NCBI GenBank assembly: GCA_016719755.1 | Contig: JADJYM010000001.1 | Coordinates: 1-64,000, forward strand | Reading direction: 5' to 3' | DNA: 64,000 bases | Source: Novosphingobium sp. | GTDB taxonomy: Bacteria; Pseudomonadota; Alphaproteobacteria; Sphingomonadales; Sphingomonadaceae | In this document: in pieces, positions 47,194 through 56,889 of the stretch | Numbering within the stretch: the stretch's first letter is position 1 | How the letters are laid out: the number at the start of each line of letters is the position of its first letter | The notes under the pieces: model-generated | Told to the model about the DNA's origin: nothing | Seen by the model: the letters and a program-made list of their open reading frames with translations, nothing else | Databases searched by the model: none | Made by a program: the position numbers and the translations under genes

Positions 47194-47416
47194 GGCGCCT
47201 TGGCGATAGTCTTACGGTGCCCCTGCTGTCACGCGAAAGCATGGCTGCCGACTTTTGGTGAAATTTCCCACAACGTGGCATTCATCGCCCGGCAAGATTT
47301 CGATCAATCGAACGGAATCCCGGAAATCCGCCACTTTTCGCATTTGGCACGGGTCCTGCAAACACTGGTGCATCTGCGGCACTGGCTGCGGCAGGAACCC
47401 ATAAAGGACTTGAACC

Positions 47417-47557
47417 ATGACTTCCATCACCTCGCTTTCGAAGCACTTCGCCACCGCCGTTTCCGCCCTTGCGCTCAGCTTCGTGCTGATCAGCGGCACC
47501 GTTTCCACCCCTTCCACCGCCCAGGCCGCCGGTGCCTATGTCGGAGCCGTCGCATGA
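47417..47557 (+). CDS. Small secreted protein
   Basis: 46-aa product: positively charged start (MTSITSLSKHF), a hydrophobic core (AVSALALSFVLIS) and an AQAAG-like cleavage region, leaving only a few residues after it. It lies directly before the PspC-domain gene with an ATGA overlap, and its ATG follows AAAGGACTTGAACC. It may be a tiny exported peptide or a coupling leader for the next gene. Expression is untested. Confidence 0.5.
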   Translation: MTSITSLSKHFATAVSALALSFVLISGTVSTPSTAQAAGAYVGAVA

Positions 47558-47763
47558 GCTCGCTGGAAAAGGGCAAGGCCCCGATGGGCAGCGGCTTTCG
47601 CCTGAACAAGGCCGAAGGCAAGGTCATGGGCGTGTGCTCGGGCATCGCCGATTACACCAATGTCGATGTCACGCTGGTGCGTGTGGGCTTCGTGCTCGGC
47701 ACCCTGCTGGGCTTCGGCTCGCTGATCCTGGTCTATCTCGCCATCGGCCTCATCGCCGATTGA
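47554..47763 (+). CDS. PspC-domain inner-membrane protein
   Basis: 69-aa protein that is essentially one PspC domain: FRLNKAEGKVMGVCSGIADY and one or two membrane segments (VGFVLGTLLGFGSLILVYLAIGLI). It is a stand-alone relative of the psp-operon PspC at 57824. The start overlaps the stop of the 46-aa gene by 4 bp (ATGA). Confidence 0.85.
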   Translation: MSSLEKGKAPMGSGFRLNKAEGKVMGVCSGIADYTNVDVTLVRVGFVLGTLLGFGSLILVYLAIGLIAD

Positions 47764-47826
47764 TCGGGCCGAGTGATCCGAATCGCCGGTGAGGCCCCGC
47801 CGATCATGGCGGGGCCGAACGGCCTT

Positions 47827-48608
47827 TCAGACCGATTGCGTCTTGGCAAAGGGCGAGAAGTCGATCCCCGTATCGAACACTTCCACGCCCTCGCGGGTCT
47901 TGAACCAGCCGACCACGGCATAGGTCACCGGCGTCAGCGCCGCTTCCCACAGCACTTTCAGCAGCCAGTTGGTGACCATCACGGTCAGCACCTGATCGGT
48001 CGACCAGATGCCCAGGAACGCGACCGGATAGAAGATCAGGCTGTCCACCCCTGGCCGAACAGGGTGGAGCCGATCGTGCGGGTCCACAGCATCCGCCCCT
48101 TCGTCCAGACCTTCATCTTGGCCAGCACGAAGCTGTTGACGAATTCCCCCGCCCAGAACGCAAGCACCGATGCGGCGACGATCCGCCAGGTTGATCCGAA
48201 CACGTTTTCATAGGCCGCCTGCCCACCCCAGCCATCGGCTGGCGGCATGGCGACCACCACATAGCTCATGAAGGCCATGAACAGCAGCGCGACAAACCCC
48301 GTCCACACGCAGCGCCGCGCGTTGGCATAGCCGTAGACCTCGGTCAGTACGTCGCCGATCACGTAGGACAGCGGGAAGAACAGGATGCCCGCGCCAAAGA
48401 TCATCTGCCCGTCCGACAGCACCCAGTTCCACGGCAGAAACGGCAGCGCGCTTTCAAGGCCGGAGAGGTCAACCACCGACAGCTTCGCCGCGCCGATCAG
48501 GTTCGACAGCAGCAGGATCGCGACGAAGGCGGCCATGACATAGTCGAAATAACGGAAATGCCGCCGCGCGCCGCTGGCGCCGTCGATCGCTGCAAGGTGT
48601 TCGCTCAT
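47827..48608 (-). pseudogene. yhhQ: Queuosine precursor transporter YhhQ, single frameshift
   Basis: YhhQ/DUF165 family membrane protein importing 7-cyano-7-deazaguanine for queuosine synthesis. The first frame (48608-48036) gives FRYFDYVMAAFVAILLLSNL, FPLSYVIGDVLTEVYGYANAR and FWAGEFVNSFVLAKMK. After GSTLFGQG the frame must shift by one to continue as VDSLIFYPVAFLG down to 47827. The shift is at a G-run near 48044-48050 that would need one more G. Restoring it gives a full ~260-aa protein, so a homopolymer sequencing error is at least as likely as a real mutation. Confidence 0.85.
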
Positions 48609-48668
48609 GGCGGCGAACCTAACCGGGTTTGCACGCCGCGCAATCCCCGCCTAAAGGGACAGCCGCGC

Positions 48669-48726
<58 letters not shown>

Positions 48727-48745
<19 letters not shown>

Positions 48746-48952
48746 AATTGTCCCGCCCCGCAGGGGTGGGGGAATTTGGCGAGTCCTCAAAGGGGGCGAA
48801 CTTTCGGAGTCGGAGCGCAGCGGAGACGAACGCGCCGCAGGCGCGGACAACCCTCGGCGCGGGGGGGAACTCGGGTCGGAGCGCAGCGGAGACGAACGCG
48901 CCGCAGGCGCGGACAACCCTGCCGGGCGCGCCAAATTGTCCCGCCCCGCAGG
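48727..48952. repeat. tRNA-Arg 3'-end duplication with internal 46-bp tandem repeats
   Basis: A 38-bp sequence covering the T-arm 3' half, acceptor, CCA and 19 bp of trailer (48727-48764) recurs exactly at 48915-48952. Between them a 46-bp unit starting GTCGGAGCGCAGCGG and ending GGACAACCCT occurs at 48809-48854 and 48875-48920. The second unit merges into the second tRNA-end copy. No gene lies inside. It looks like a footprint of integration/excision or slippage at a tRNA attachment site. Confidence 0.8.
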
Positions 48953-48957
48953 CACGT

Positions 48958-49293
48958 TCAGCCAGCGGCGGCGATGACCTCGATTTGCAGCGCCGGGCCT
49001 CCCGCCGCGATGGCCAGCAGCCGGTCGACATTGGGATGCGCGCCGGGCCGGGCGCGGGCGTCGGCGGTGTGTTCCGCGAAGACGGCTAGGCCGTGCTGCG
49101 CCGCAGCCGCATCGAGCGCACCGAACGCCTGCTTCAGATAGGCATAGACCGCCAGCGAACCCTGCTTGCCGGGCTGGTTCTCGATGCTGCCGGCCACGGC
49201 GCCCGCGCTGTCGATCAGGTCGATCCGCTCAATCCCGGCAATCGGCGGCAAATGCTGCAGGTTGTCTTTGAAGCTGTCTCCGGGCGTGATCAT
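48958..49293 (-). CDS. DUF2322 family protein
   Basis: 111-aa soluble protein with the family-like blocks FKDNLQHLPPI, ENQPGKQGSLAVYAYL, and FAEHTADARARPGAHPNVDRL. I recall these as DUF2322; function unknown. It stops just right of the tRNA-end repeats and follows the NUDIX gene (15-bp gap), so the two may be co-transcribed. Confidence 0.6.
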   Translation of the reverse strand: MITPGDSFKDNLQHLPPIAGIERIDLIDSAGAVAGSIENQPGKQGSLAVYAYLKQAFGALDAAAAQHGLAVFAEHTADARARPGAHPNVDRLLAIAAGGPALQIEVIAAAG

Positions 49294-49308
49294 TCCGGTT
49301 CTCCCGTC

Positions 49309-50109
49309 TCAGGCCCGCGTCGCGGTTTCCAGCTTTTCGGCCGTGACCGGATAGCCCGCGTCGTCCCGGATCGCCAGCCAGCGTTCACCGTCGCGCAGTT
49401 CCATGAAGGGGCTGATCATCTTGACCGGATATTCCTCCACGTGGCGCACCGCCTCGTCGAAGCTGCCGAACTGGGCGAGCCGTTCCAGGTTGCGGCGGGT
49501 GGGGAAGATCACCTTGATCTCGCCAGTGTCGGCCATGTCCAGCGCCTCTTGTGCGCTGGCCCAGAACAGGTGGGTGTTTTCGGTATCGTCAACCAGCAGC
49601 TCGACCGCGCCGGTGCCAAGGTCCGCCAGGTAGAAGCGGGTGTCGAACACGCGCACTTCGCGGTGCTTGGGGCGCCAGCGGGCGAAAGCGACAAGGCCAT
49701 CGAGATCGAGGGTCCAGCCCATCGCTTCCAGCACGGGGGCCAGTTCACCCTGTTCGAGCAGCAGTGCGCGGGCGCGCAGGGCATCTTCCAGGCTGGGGCG
49801 CTGGTGAAGGCCGACGGCAAGGCCGGTTTCCTCCAGCGTTTCGCGGATCGCGGCGATCCGCGCGGCCAGTTCCTCGCGGGCCTCCTCGTCCGCGGCGCCA
49901 AGGCTGTCGGCCAGCACCCGGTCGGCATCGTCTACGCGCCCGCCGGGGAACACGGCGGCGCCGCCGGCAAAGCGCATCTCCTTGGCGCGCTGGACCATCA
50001 GCACTTGCGGGGCGCCGCCGCCAGGGTGATGGCGAAAGATCACCAGTGTGGCGGCGGGAACGGCGGGCGGGGCCTCGGCGGTTTCCGAGAAAATGTCATC
50101 CAGGTTCAT
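49309..50109 (-). CDS. NUDIX hydrolase
   Basis: 266-aa NUDIX protein. The box is spread over GGAAVFPGGRVDDAD with the REXXEE-like part IRETLEETG about 45 residues later, the longer spacing of the NUDT7/NUDT8/NUDT19-like group that hydrolyses CoA derivatives. The substrate is not assignable from sequence. ATG 50109 (MNLDDIFSETAE) lacks a strong ribosome site; upstream starts add an unlikely basic segment. Confidence 0.85.
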   Translation of the reverse strand: MNLDDIFSETAEAPPAVPAATLVIFRHHPGGGAPQVLMVQRAKEMRFAGGAAVFPGGRVDDADRVLADSLGAADEEAREELAARIAAIRETLEETGLAVGLHQRPSLEDALRARALLLEQGELAPVLEAMGWTLDLDGLVAFARWRPKHREVRVFDTRFYLADLGTGAVELLVDDTENTHLFWASAQEALDMADTGEIKVIFPTRRNLERLAQFGSFDEAVRHVEEYPVKMISPFMELRDGERWLAIRDDAGYPVTAEKLETATRA

Positions 50110-50268
50110 GATGGTTTCAGCGTGGCGCGGGGGCACGGCTTTGCCAAGGGGAAATGCGCGGTGTTTCTGCCCGCAAGATCGGATGAGGTGTCGGCAGAGT
50201 TTACAGGTGCCTGGCTGTCCAGATCGGTTGAAGTGGCACTTATGCTGATTTAAAAAGACTTTTCGAGT

Positions 50269-50285
50269 TTGGCACGCTGTCTGCA
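50269..50285 (+). promoter_or_regulatory. Predicted sigma-54 promoter
   Basis: TTGGCACGCTGTCTGCA: GG of the -24 and GC of the -12 element are exactly ten bases apart, and the -24 element TTGGCACG is perfect. It lies in the gene-free gap between the NUDIX and grxD genes on the plus strand, opposite to both. A weaker GTGGCACG...GTGC occurs at about 50441-50457. The gene for a psp-type sigma-54 activator is 9.5 kb away. Confidence 0.55.
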
Positions 50286-50500
50286 TAGGGGATGGTACCC
50301 CAAGCAGTCTCGAATAGAGGCGGGGCCGCACCCTGGTCTCCGCGGTCCCGCCTCCCCGAGAAAACGGGTTTCCCATCACCCTTGATCGGATCGCTGAGCT
50401 TCTCCGCTCTTTTTTGTCCACGCGCGACGCGCGCGGGAAAGTGGCACGCCTCGTGCGGGCATGAAAAAGCCGCCCCGGATTGCTCCGGCGCGGCTTTTCG
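50286..50500 (+). ncRNA. Candidate small RNA downstream of the sigma-54 promoter
   Basis: The 407-bp gap 50110-50516 has no supported gene. After the promoter-like element comes a strong stem of 13 pairs (50317-50329 with 50342-50354, one G-U), a T-rich stretch TCTTTTTTG at 50408-50416, and finally the hairpin at 50463-50498. A transcript starting near 50297 would be 120-200 nt long. A 72-codon frame across the region has no ribosome site and an unlikely composition. Purely predicted. Confidence 0.3.
50463..50498. terminator. Bidirectional terminator after grxD
   Basis: AAAAAGCCGC and GCGGCTTTT arms with an inner CCGG/CCGG pairing: a long GC-rich stem with A-run on one side and T-run on the other, so it can end the minus-strand leuC-to-grxD transcript and any plus-strand transcript entering from the left. 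Confidence 0.75.
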
Positions 50501-50516
50501 CAAGCGGTAACGCTGA

Positions 50517-50846
50517 TCAGGCGGCGGGCGCGACGCCCGAATCGGCCATCAGCTGCTGGAGCTCGCCGGCCTCGTACATTTCCATCATGATGTCGCTGCC
50601 GCCCACGAACTCGCCCTTGACGTAGAGCTGGGGGATGGTCGGCCAGTCAGAGAAGGCCTTGATGCCCTGGCGCACTTCCATGTCCTGCAGCACGTCGACG
50701 CCTTCATAGGCGACGCCAAGGTGTTCCAGGATCGCCACCGCGCGGCTGGAAAAGCCGCACTGCGGGAACAGCGGGGTGCCCTTCATGAACAGGACGACAT
50801 CGTTGCCGTTGACGATTTCAGCGATGCGGGCGTTGGTATCGGACAT
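50517..50846 (-). CDS. grxD: Monothiol glutaredoxin Grx4/GrxD
   Basis: 109-aa CGFS-type glutaredoxin that carries or delivers [2Fe-2S] clusters, usually as a complex with BolA. Active site [13 protein letters not shown], preceded by VVLFMKGTP; the glutathione-binding [17 protein letters not shown] is complete. It follows bolA by 18 bp, an arrangement that supports a BolA-Grx partnership. Last gene before the terminator. Confidence 0.95.
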   Translation of the reverse strand: MSDTNARIAEIVNGNDVVLFMKGTPLFPQCGFSSRAVAILEHLGVAYEGVDVLQDMEVRQGIKAFSDWPTIPQLYVKGEFVGGSDIMMEMYEAGELQQLMADSGVAPAA

Positions 50847-50864
50847 CGGTTACTCCTCGTCCCG

Positions 50865-51098
50865 TTAATTGGGAACGGCGGTGGTCAGTTGCAAGGCGTG
50901 CAGTTCGCCGCCCATCCGCCCGCCGAGCGCGGCATAGACCAGCTTGTGCTGGGCGATACGCGGCTTGCCGGTGAAAGCGGCGGAAACGACGTGCGCGGCG
51001 TAATGGTCGCCGTCGCCAGCCAGGTCGGTGATCGTCACCTGGGCATCAGGCAGAGCGGCGCGGATCAGCGCCTCGATCTCGGCAGCGGGCATGGCCAT
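50865..51098 (-). CDS. bolA: BolA family protein
   Basis: 77-aa BolA/YrbA-like protein with the family blocks IEALIRAALPDAQVTITDLAGDG and the HKLVYAAL His/helix region preceding the conserved GELHALQL. Partner of the monothiol glutaredoxin in iron-sulfur trafficking. It sits between the ATPase-zeta gene (11 bp) and grxD (18 bp). Confidence 0.93.
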   Translation of the reverse strand: MAMPAAEIEALIRAALPDAQVTITDLAGDGDHYAAHVVSAAFTGKPRIAQHKLVYAALGGRMGGELHALQLTTAVPN

Positions 51099-51109
51099 GG
51101 CGCTGGCAC

Positions 51110-51433
51110 TCAGCCCTCGCCCATCAGCGCGCGGCGGGCTTCGACCGCCTTGGCTTCCAGCGCGGCGCGGACTTCGGCCTCGCTGGTGTCGAGCCCGGCA
51201 GAGATCAGGTCGCCCAGCAGTTTGCGGATCACGTCCTCGTCGCCGGCTTCCTCGAAATCGGCCTGGACCACGGCCTTGGCATAGGCTTCCGCCTCTACCG
51301 CCGAAAGCTTCATCAGGTCGGCCGCCCAGGCACCGAGCAGGCGATTGCGCCGCGCGGTGATGCGGAAGTGCATATCCTCGTCATGGGCGAACTTGGCTTC
51401 CTCGGCGCGTTCGCGGTCCTTGAAGTCGGTCAT
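51110..51433 (-). CDS. F1-ATPase inhibitor subunit zeta (DUF1476)
   Basis: 107-aa helical protein matching the alphaproteobacterial zeta inhibitor of F1-ATPase (PF07345): the N-terminal inhibitory region FKDRERAEEAKFAHDEDM, ARRNRLLGAWAADLM and the C-terminal YAKAVVQADFEEAGDEDVIRKL. It blocks ATP hydrolysis by the synthase. This family is restricted to alphaproteobacteria, supporting the taxonomic placement. Confidence 0.9.
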   Translation of the reverse strand: MTDFKDRERAEEAKFAHDEDMHFRITARRNRLLGAWAADLMKLSAVEAEAYAKAVVQADFEEAGDEDVIRKLLGDLISAGLDTSEAEVRAALEAKAVEARRALMGEG

Positions 51434-51463
51434 TTCTGCTCCTGCATATGCGGCCCGCGCCCC

Positions 51464-51958
51464 TCAATCCGCCTTGGGCGGCGGGGGCGGCGGGGCCTGA
51501 TACGAATCGTGGCAGCCCTTGCACGATGCGCGGGTGCTGGCAAGCGCCGCGGCGAAGGCCTGGCTGTCATCGGCCTTGGCGGCATCGGCCATCGCCTGCG
51601 CGCCATCGGCCAGCAGCGCGGCCCTGGCGGCGAAATCGGCCTGGTTCTCGAACACGGCGGGCAGCGCGCGGCTCGGCACGTCGCGGGTGGCGGGGCCGAA
51701 CAGCGCGGGCATGGTCCGCGCCCAGTTGGCAAGGTTCTGCGCCGGAAATTCCAGGTTCTTCACCGACGGCGCATTGGCACTGCCGCCGCGCAGCAGGGTG
51801 ACGCTGGTCAGCACCATTCCCATGCCCGCCTGGCGCAGCCTGACCTGTTCCTCCGCCGAAGGACCGAACAGTCCGGTTTCCGCCGGAGCGGGCGCGGCCG
51901 CGACGCCCCAGACCGTGAGGGCGAGGGCGGCGGCGGCGGCGATCCGGGCGGTTCTCAT
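51464..51958 (-). CDS. Cytochrome c' -type periplasmic haem protein
   Basis: 164-aa exported protein. A signal peptide (RIAAAAALALTVWGVAAAPAPA) is followed by a four-helix cytochrome c-prime-like domain with RQAGMGMVLTSVTLLRGG and a C-terminal haem site SCKGCHDSY (CXXCH). A Pro-rich tail follows. Family members bind NO or protect against nitrosative stress; this is inferred. It lies 30 bp upstream of the ATPase-zeta gene. Confidence 0.85.
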   Translation of the reverse strand: MRTARIAAAAALALTVWGVAAAPAPAETGLFGPSAEEQVRLRQAGMGMVLTSVTLLRGGSANAPSVKNLEFPAQNLANWARTMPALFGPATRDVPSRALPAVFENQADFAARAALLADGAQAMADAAKADDSQAFAAALASTRASCKGCHDSYQAPPPPPPKAD

Positions 51959-51980
51959 CGTGTTGTCCTTCGTTCGGGCG

Positions 51981-52975
<995 letters not shown>

Positions 52976-52979
<4 letters not shown>

Positions 52980-53578
52980 GCAGCTACTCCCGTTCCTTTG
53001 GCGAGCCATGGCAGCTCGGCCCGGCTCTTGTTTTCATAGGTTGCAATCGCGGTGTCGCGGGCCAGCGTCAGGCCGACCTCGTCCAGCCCGTTCAGCAGGC
53101 AATGCTTGCGGAACGGGTCGATCTCGAACTCGAACCGGTCCTGGAACGGGGTGGTGACGGTCTGCGCCTCAAGATCGATGTGGATCGGATCGGTCTGGGC
53201 CACTTCCATCAGCCGGTCGATCGCTTCCTGCGGCAGGACCACGGTGAGGATGCCGTTCTTGAAGGCGTTGCCCGAGAAGATGTCCGAGAAAGACGGCGCG
53301 ATCACGGCGGTGATGCCCAGGTCCAGCAGCGCCCAGGCGGCGTGTTCGCGGCTGGAGCCGCAGCCGAAATTGTCGCCCGCGACCAGGATCGGCGAGCCCT
53401 TGAACTCGGCCGAATCGAACAGGTTGCCGGGATCCTTGCGCAGCGCCTCGAACGCGCCGCGCCCCAGCCCGTCGCGGGTGATGGTCTTCAGCCAGTGGGC
53501 CGGGATGATGACGTCGGTATCGACGTTCTTGAGGCCGAGCGGGATCGCCCGGCCTTCTACTTCGCGCAGTGCTTGCAT
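52976..53578 (-). CDS. leuD: 3-isopropylmalate dehydratase small subunit LeuD
   Basis: 200-aa swivelling-domain subunit of isopropylmalate isomerase in leucine synthesis. Diagnostic blocks: [38 protein letters not shown] and [16 protein letters not shown]. Partner LeuC is encoded two genes upstream on the same strand. The start overlaps the stop of a 57-aa membrane protein gene (TGATG), and its stop overlaps the oxidoreductase start. Confidence 0.96.
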
Positions 53579-53751
53579 CAATCGGTCTCCGGCGCGTCTT
53601 CTGGGATGACGGGCTTCTTTTCGGCGCGCTCCTTGCGGCGCGAGGCATAGAGCAGCGCGGCGGCCAGCGCGGCCGAGCCGATCGCTGCCCCGGCGAGGGC
53701 GGCCTTGCCGGTCCAGCCGGACTTTTCGGGCTTGTCGGAAGTGTCGGTCAT
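53578..53751 (-). CDS. Small single-pass membrane protein between leuC and leuD
   Basis: 57-aa protein with one hydrophobic segment ([20 protein letters not shown], residues ~17-36) followed by a basic RRKERAEKK stretch and an acidic tail, suggesting a single-pass protein with cytoplasmic C-terminus. It lies 57 bp after leuC and overlaps the leuD start (TGATG). No family recognised. Confidence 0.6.
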   Translation of the reverse strand: MTDTSDKPEKSGWTGKAALAGAAIGSAALAAALLYASRRKERAEKKPVIPEDAPETD

Positions 53752-53808
53752 GGCTGTTTATGTGGTCCGTTTGGACGTGTGCGCAAGGGGCTGTTTTGAC
53801 GCTCCCTG

Positions 53809-55239
53809 TCAGGCAAGGGTGCGCACGTCGGTCAGCTTGCCGGTCACCGCCGCCGCCGCCGCCATCGCCGGAGAGACGAGGTGGGTGCGCGCGCCGGGGC
53901 CCTGCCGGCCGACGAAGTTGCGGTTGGAGGTGCTGGCGCAGCGTTCGCCGGCGGGCACCTTGTCCGGGTTCATGGCGAGGCAGGCCGAACAGCCCGGCTC
54001 GCGCCATTCGAACCCGGCGTCGATGAATATCCGGTCCAGCCCTTCGGCCTCGGCCTGGCGCTTGACCAGGCCCGATCCGGGCACCGCGATGGCCCAGCGC
54101 ACGTTCGGCGCCTTGGTGCGGCCCTTCAGCACGGCGGCGGCGGCGCGCAGGTCCTCGATCCGGCTGTTGGTGCAACTGCCGATGAAAATGTTCTGGACCT
54201 CGATCTGGTCAAGCGGGGTGCCGGGTTCCAGCCCCATGTAGTCCAGGCTCTTGCGGGCGGCTTCCTGCTTGGACGGGTCCTCGAAGCTTTCTGGGGCGGG
54301 AACCGTGCCGGTAATCGGCAGGACATCTTCCGGGCTGGTGCCCCAGGTGACGTTGGGGGCGATGTCCGCGGCGTCGATCACCACAACCTTGTCATAGACC
54401 GCGCCCGGGTCGGTCGCCAGGCTCTTCCACCATTCGACCGCGCGGTCCCAGTCCTCGCCGGTGGGGGCATAGGGGCGGCCCTTCACATAGGCGAAGGTCT
54501 TGTCGTCCGGGGCGATCAGCCCGGCGCGGGCGCCGTGTTCGATCGCCATGTTGGAAACGGTCAGCCGCCCCTCGATCGAGAGGTCGCGGATCGCGCTGCC
54601 GGTATATTCGATGACATAGCCCGTGCCGCCCGAAGCGCGCAGTTGCCCACAGATGTGGAGCACGATGTCCTTGGCCGAAACGCCGGGGCCGACCTTGCCT
54701 TCGACCCGCACTTCCATCGTCTTCGACCGCTTGAGCAGCAGGGTCTGCGTGGCCAGCACATGCTCGACCTCGCTGGTGCCGATGCCAAAGGCCAGCGCGC
54801 CCAGCCCGCCGTGGCAGGCGGTGTGGCTATCCCCGCAGACGATTGTCGCGCCGGGCAGCGAAAAGCCCGATTCGGGGCCGACGACATGGACGATGCCCTG
54901 CTCAGGGTCGGCATCGCCGATCAGCCGCACGCCGAATTCCGGCGCGTTGCGGGTCAGCGCTTCCAGTTGCTGGGCGCTTTCCGGATCGGCGATGGGGATG
55001 AACTTGCCCGCCGCATCGCGCCGCGCGGTGGTCGGCAGGTTGTGGTCGGGCACCGCCAGGGTCAGGTCCGGGCGGCGGACCTTGCGGCCCGAGACGCGCA
55101 GCGCCTCGAACGCCTGGGGGCTGGTCACCTCGTGGACAAGGTGGCGGTCGATGTAGATCAGGCTGGTGCCATCGTCGCGGGTTTCGACGACGTGGGCGTC
55201 CCAGATCTTTTCGTAGAGCGTGCGCGGTGTGCTGGTCAT
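53809..55239 (-). CDS. leuC: 3-isopropylmalate dehydratase large subunit LeuC
   Basis: 476-aa aconitase-family subunit binding a [4Fe-4S] cluster. Cluster cysteines are in [26 protein letters not shown] and [10 protein letters not shown]. The N-terminus [15 protein letters not shown] is typical. It catalyses, with LeuD, isomerisation of 2- to 3-isopropylmalate. First gene of the long minus-strand run that ends at the grxD terminator. Confidence 0.97.
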   Translation of the reverse strand: MTSTPRTLYEKIWDAHVVETRDDGTSLIYIDRHLVHEVTSPQAFEALRVSGRKVRRPDLTLAVPDHNLPTTARRDAAGKFIPIADPESAQQLEALTRNAPEFGVRLIGDADPEQGIVHVVGPESGFSLPGATIVCGDSHTACHGGLGALAFGIGTSEVEHVLATQTLLLKRSKTMEVRVEGKVGPGVSAKDIVLHICGQLRASGGTGYVIEYTGSAIRDLSIEGRLTVSNMAIEHGARAGLIAPDDKTFAYVKGRPYAPTGEDWDRAVEWWKSLATDPGAVYDKVVVIDAADIAPNVTWGTSPEDVLPITGTVPAPESFEDPSKQEAARKSLDYMGLEPGTPLDQIEVQNIFIGSCTNSRIEDLRAAAAVLKGRTKAPNVRWAIAVPGSGLVKRQAEAEGLDRIFIDAGFEWREPGCSACLAMNPDKVPAGERCASTSNRNFVGRQGPGARTHLVSPAMAAAAAVTGKLTDVRTLA

Positions 55240-55380
55240 AACCGGGCCGGGTTAGGCGCGGCAAACGGGCAATTCAAGCCTGTTGGAGAGAATCTTCGTA
55301 AACTAAGTAATTATCTCCGATGTTCGGATGGGCACGGGTCCGGACGGGGTGGTTTGCCCGCCCGGACCCATGCGTCAGGC

Positions 55381-55746
55381 TCAGCCGCGGCGGCCGTCGC
55401 GGTCGCGGCGTTCGTTACGCAGGCGCTGCTCGATCCGCTCGGTGCGCTGCGCCAGCTGGCGCGCTTCGGCCCGGTCGAGGCCATTGGCGCTGAAGCGGCG
55501 GAAGTCGCGCTTCAGATCGGCGACCTGGCGGTGCAGCCCGTTCGCCTCGCGTTCGGAAATGGTGTCGCGGTTGTCGGCGCGGTCGATCTTGCGGTCGAGC
55601 TCGGCGATTTCCTGCCAGATATGCGCGGCCTGCGCCTTGCCGTAATGGGCGCCGTGCTGGGAATTGCCCTGCCAGGGCTGGGCGGCGGCGGGAACGGACA
55701 GTCCGGCGGCGGCAATGGCGAGGGCAAGCAGGGTGAATGACTTCAT
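55381..55746 (-). CDS. Secreted coiled-coil protein
   Basis: 121-aa periplasmic protein: signal peptide (SFTLLALAIAAAGLSVPAAAQ), then a charged, helical body rich in Arg/Glu/Asp (AELDRKIDRADNRDTIS, AQRTERIEQRLRNERRDR). Similar small proteins are common in sphingomonads; no function is known to me. Transcribed alone; the 140 bp before leuC hold no gene. Confidence 0.75.
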   Translation of the reverse strand: MKSFTLLALAIAAAGLSVPAAAQPWQGNSQHGAHYGKAQAAHIWQEIAELDRKIDRADNRDTISEREANGLHRQVADLKRDFRRFSANGLDRAEARQLAQRTERIEQRLRNERRDRDGRRG

Positions 55747-55842
55747 GGTGCAATCCTTCCTTCGTCGTGTCCCTGTTGCCGATGCGCCAGGTAAAGCACG
55801 GGAAAGCCGGAAAATCCCGTCACGATTTGTCGCGATTGGTCG

Positions 55843-56199
55843 CTATTCGGGCCGGGTCCAGATCCAGCTGCCGGCGATCAGCAGCACCGCCAGCGGGATC
55901 AGCGCCCAGGTCCAGCCGGCCAGCGCCGCGGTCAGCACCCCGCTGGCCGCCATGGTGCCAATCGCGGCGAGCTTGGCGGTGCGCGAAATCGCCCGGCGTT
56001 CCCGCCACTGGCGCAGCGGCGGCCCCCAGCGCGGGTGATCCAGCAGCCGCGCTTCCCAGGCCGGGTTGGAGCGGGCAAAGCAGAACGCGGCAAGCAGCAG
56101 AAACGGCACGGTCGGCAGCACTGGCAGGACCACCCCCGCCGCGCCCAGCGCCAGCGCGGTCAGCCCGGCGCCGCCCCACAGCAGGCGGGCAAGGTTCAA
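55843..56199 (-). CDS. DUF454 (YbaN-like) membrane protein
   Basis: 118-aa inner-membrane protein with the YbaN/DUF454 signature GVVLPVLPTVPFLLLAAFCFARSNP and GPPLRQWRERRAIS, plus two C-terminal membrane helices. Function unknown. Start overlaps the sufE stop by 4 bp. Confidence 0.9.
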   Translation of the reverse strand: MNLARLLWGGAGLTALALGAAGVVLPVLPTVPFLLLAAFCFARSNPAWEARLLDHPRWGPPLRQWRERRAISRTAKLAAIGTMAASGVLTAALAGWTWALIPLAVLLIAGSWIWTRPE

Positions 56200-56606
56200 G
56201 TCGCGGCGATCCGCGCCGCCGTCTCGCGGATCAGCGCGATCATGTTCGGCACGCCCTGGGTGCGGTTGGAGGACAGCTGGTTCTTCAGGTCGAAGGGTTC
56301 GAGTCGCGCGGCAATGTCGGTTGCCGCCACTTCGTCCGCCGGGCGGTCCTGCACCGCGGCGATCACCAGCGCGACGATCCCCTTGGTGATCGCGGCATTG
56401 CTGTCGGCCAGGAAGTGCAGCGTCCCGTCGTCGCGCGGGGCGGGATAGACCCAGACCGATGCGGAGCAGCCGCGCACCAGCGTGGCGTCGGTCTTGAGCG
56501 CATCGGGCATCGGTTCCAGCTCGCGGCCCAGCTCGATCAGCAGGCGATAGCGTTCGTCGCCTTCAAGGAATTCGTACTCTTCGCGGATATCGTCGAGGCT
56601 GCGCAT
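56196..56606 (-). CDS. sufE: SufE-family cysteine desulfuration protein
   Basis: 136-aa SufE, the sulfur acceptor from SufS in iron-sulfur assembly. The reactive cysteine is in LVRGCSASVWVY; the N-terminal IREEYEFLEGDERYRLLIELGREL is typical. No other suf genes are in the window. It lies 24 bp after the last small psp-associated gene and is coupled to the DUF454 gene. Confidence 0.93.
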   Translation of the reverse strand: MRSLDDIREEYEFLEGDERYRLLIELGRELEPMPDALKTDATLVRGCSASVWVYPAPRDDGTLHFLADSNAAITKGIVALVIAAVQDRPADEVAATDIAARLEPFDLKNQLSSNRTQGVPNMIALIRETAARIAAT

Positions 56607-56630
56607 GACGCGGCCCTAACCGGACGACGC

Positions 56631-56864
56631 CTACAAATCCACCCCGGCCGCGATCGCTTCCAGCTTGCGAATGCGTTCCTTGAGGTCGGCGATCTCGATC
56701 CGGGCCATGCTGGCGCCGGCGCCGGTCTCGATTTCCGGCTGGCGGCTTTCCAGTTCGCGGGTCTTGAGCGTCAGCCAGCCCTGCCAGCCCCGCAGCGCCG
56801 CCACCGAAACGATGGCGAGGCCAAGCAGCGAGGTGCTGGCGGTGACGAGGATTTCGCTGGGCAT
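56631..56864 (-). CDS. Small membrane/coiled-coil protein at the end of the psp cluster
   Basis: 77-aa protein: N-terminal membrane segment (LVTASTSLLGLAIVSVAAL), then a charged helix ending ADLKERIRKLEAIAAGVDL. The same layout (membrane anchor plus terminal coiled coil) is seen in PspB and in the three PspB-like proteins just upstream, but without the ERIVTD motif. It lies 25 bp after the last of them. Confidence 0.65.
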   Translation of the reverse strand: MPSEILVTASTSLLGLAIVSVAALRGWQGWLTLKTRELESRQPEIETGAGASMARIEIADLKERIRKLEAIAAGVDL

Positions 56865-56889
56865 TGCGGGTTCTCCCTCGGTCGGAAGG

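Noticed and set aside
48809..48920. CRISPR array
   Set aside because: Only two 46-bp units with a 20-bp gap, no further repeats and no cas genes; the units belong to the tRNA-end duplication.
50292..50510. 72-codon plus-strand gene after the sigma-54 element
   Set aside because: No ribosome site, composition not protein-like, and it extends through the terminator hairpin.
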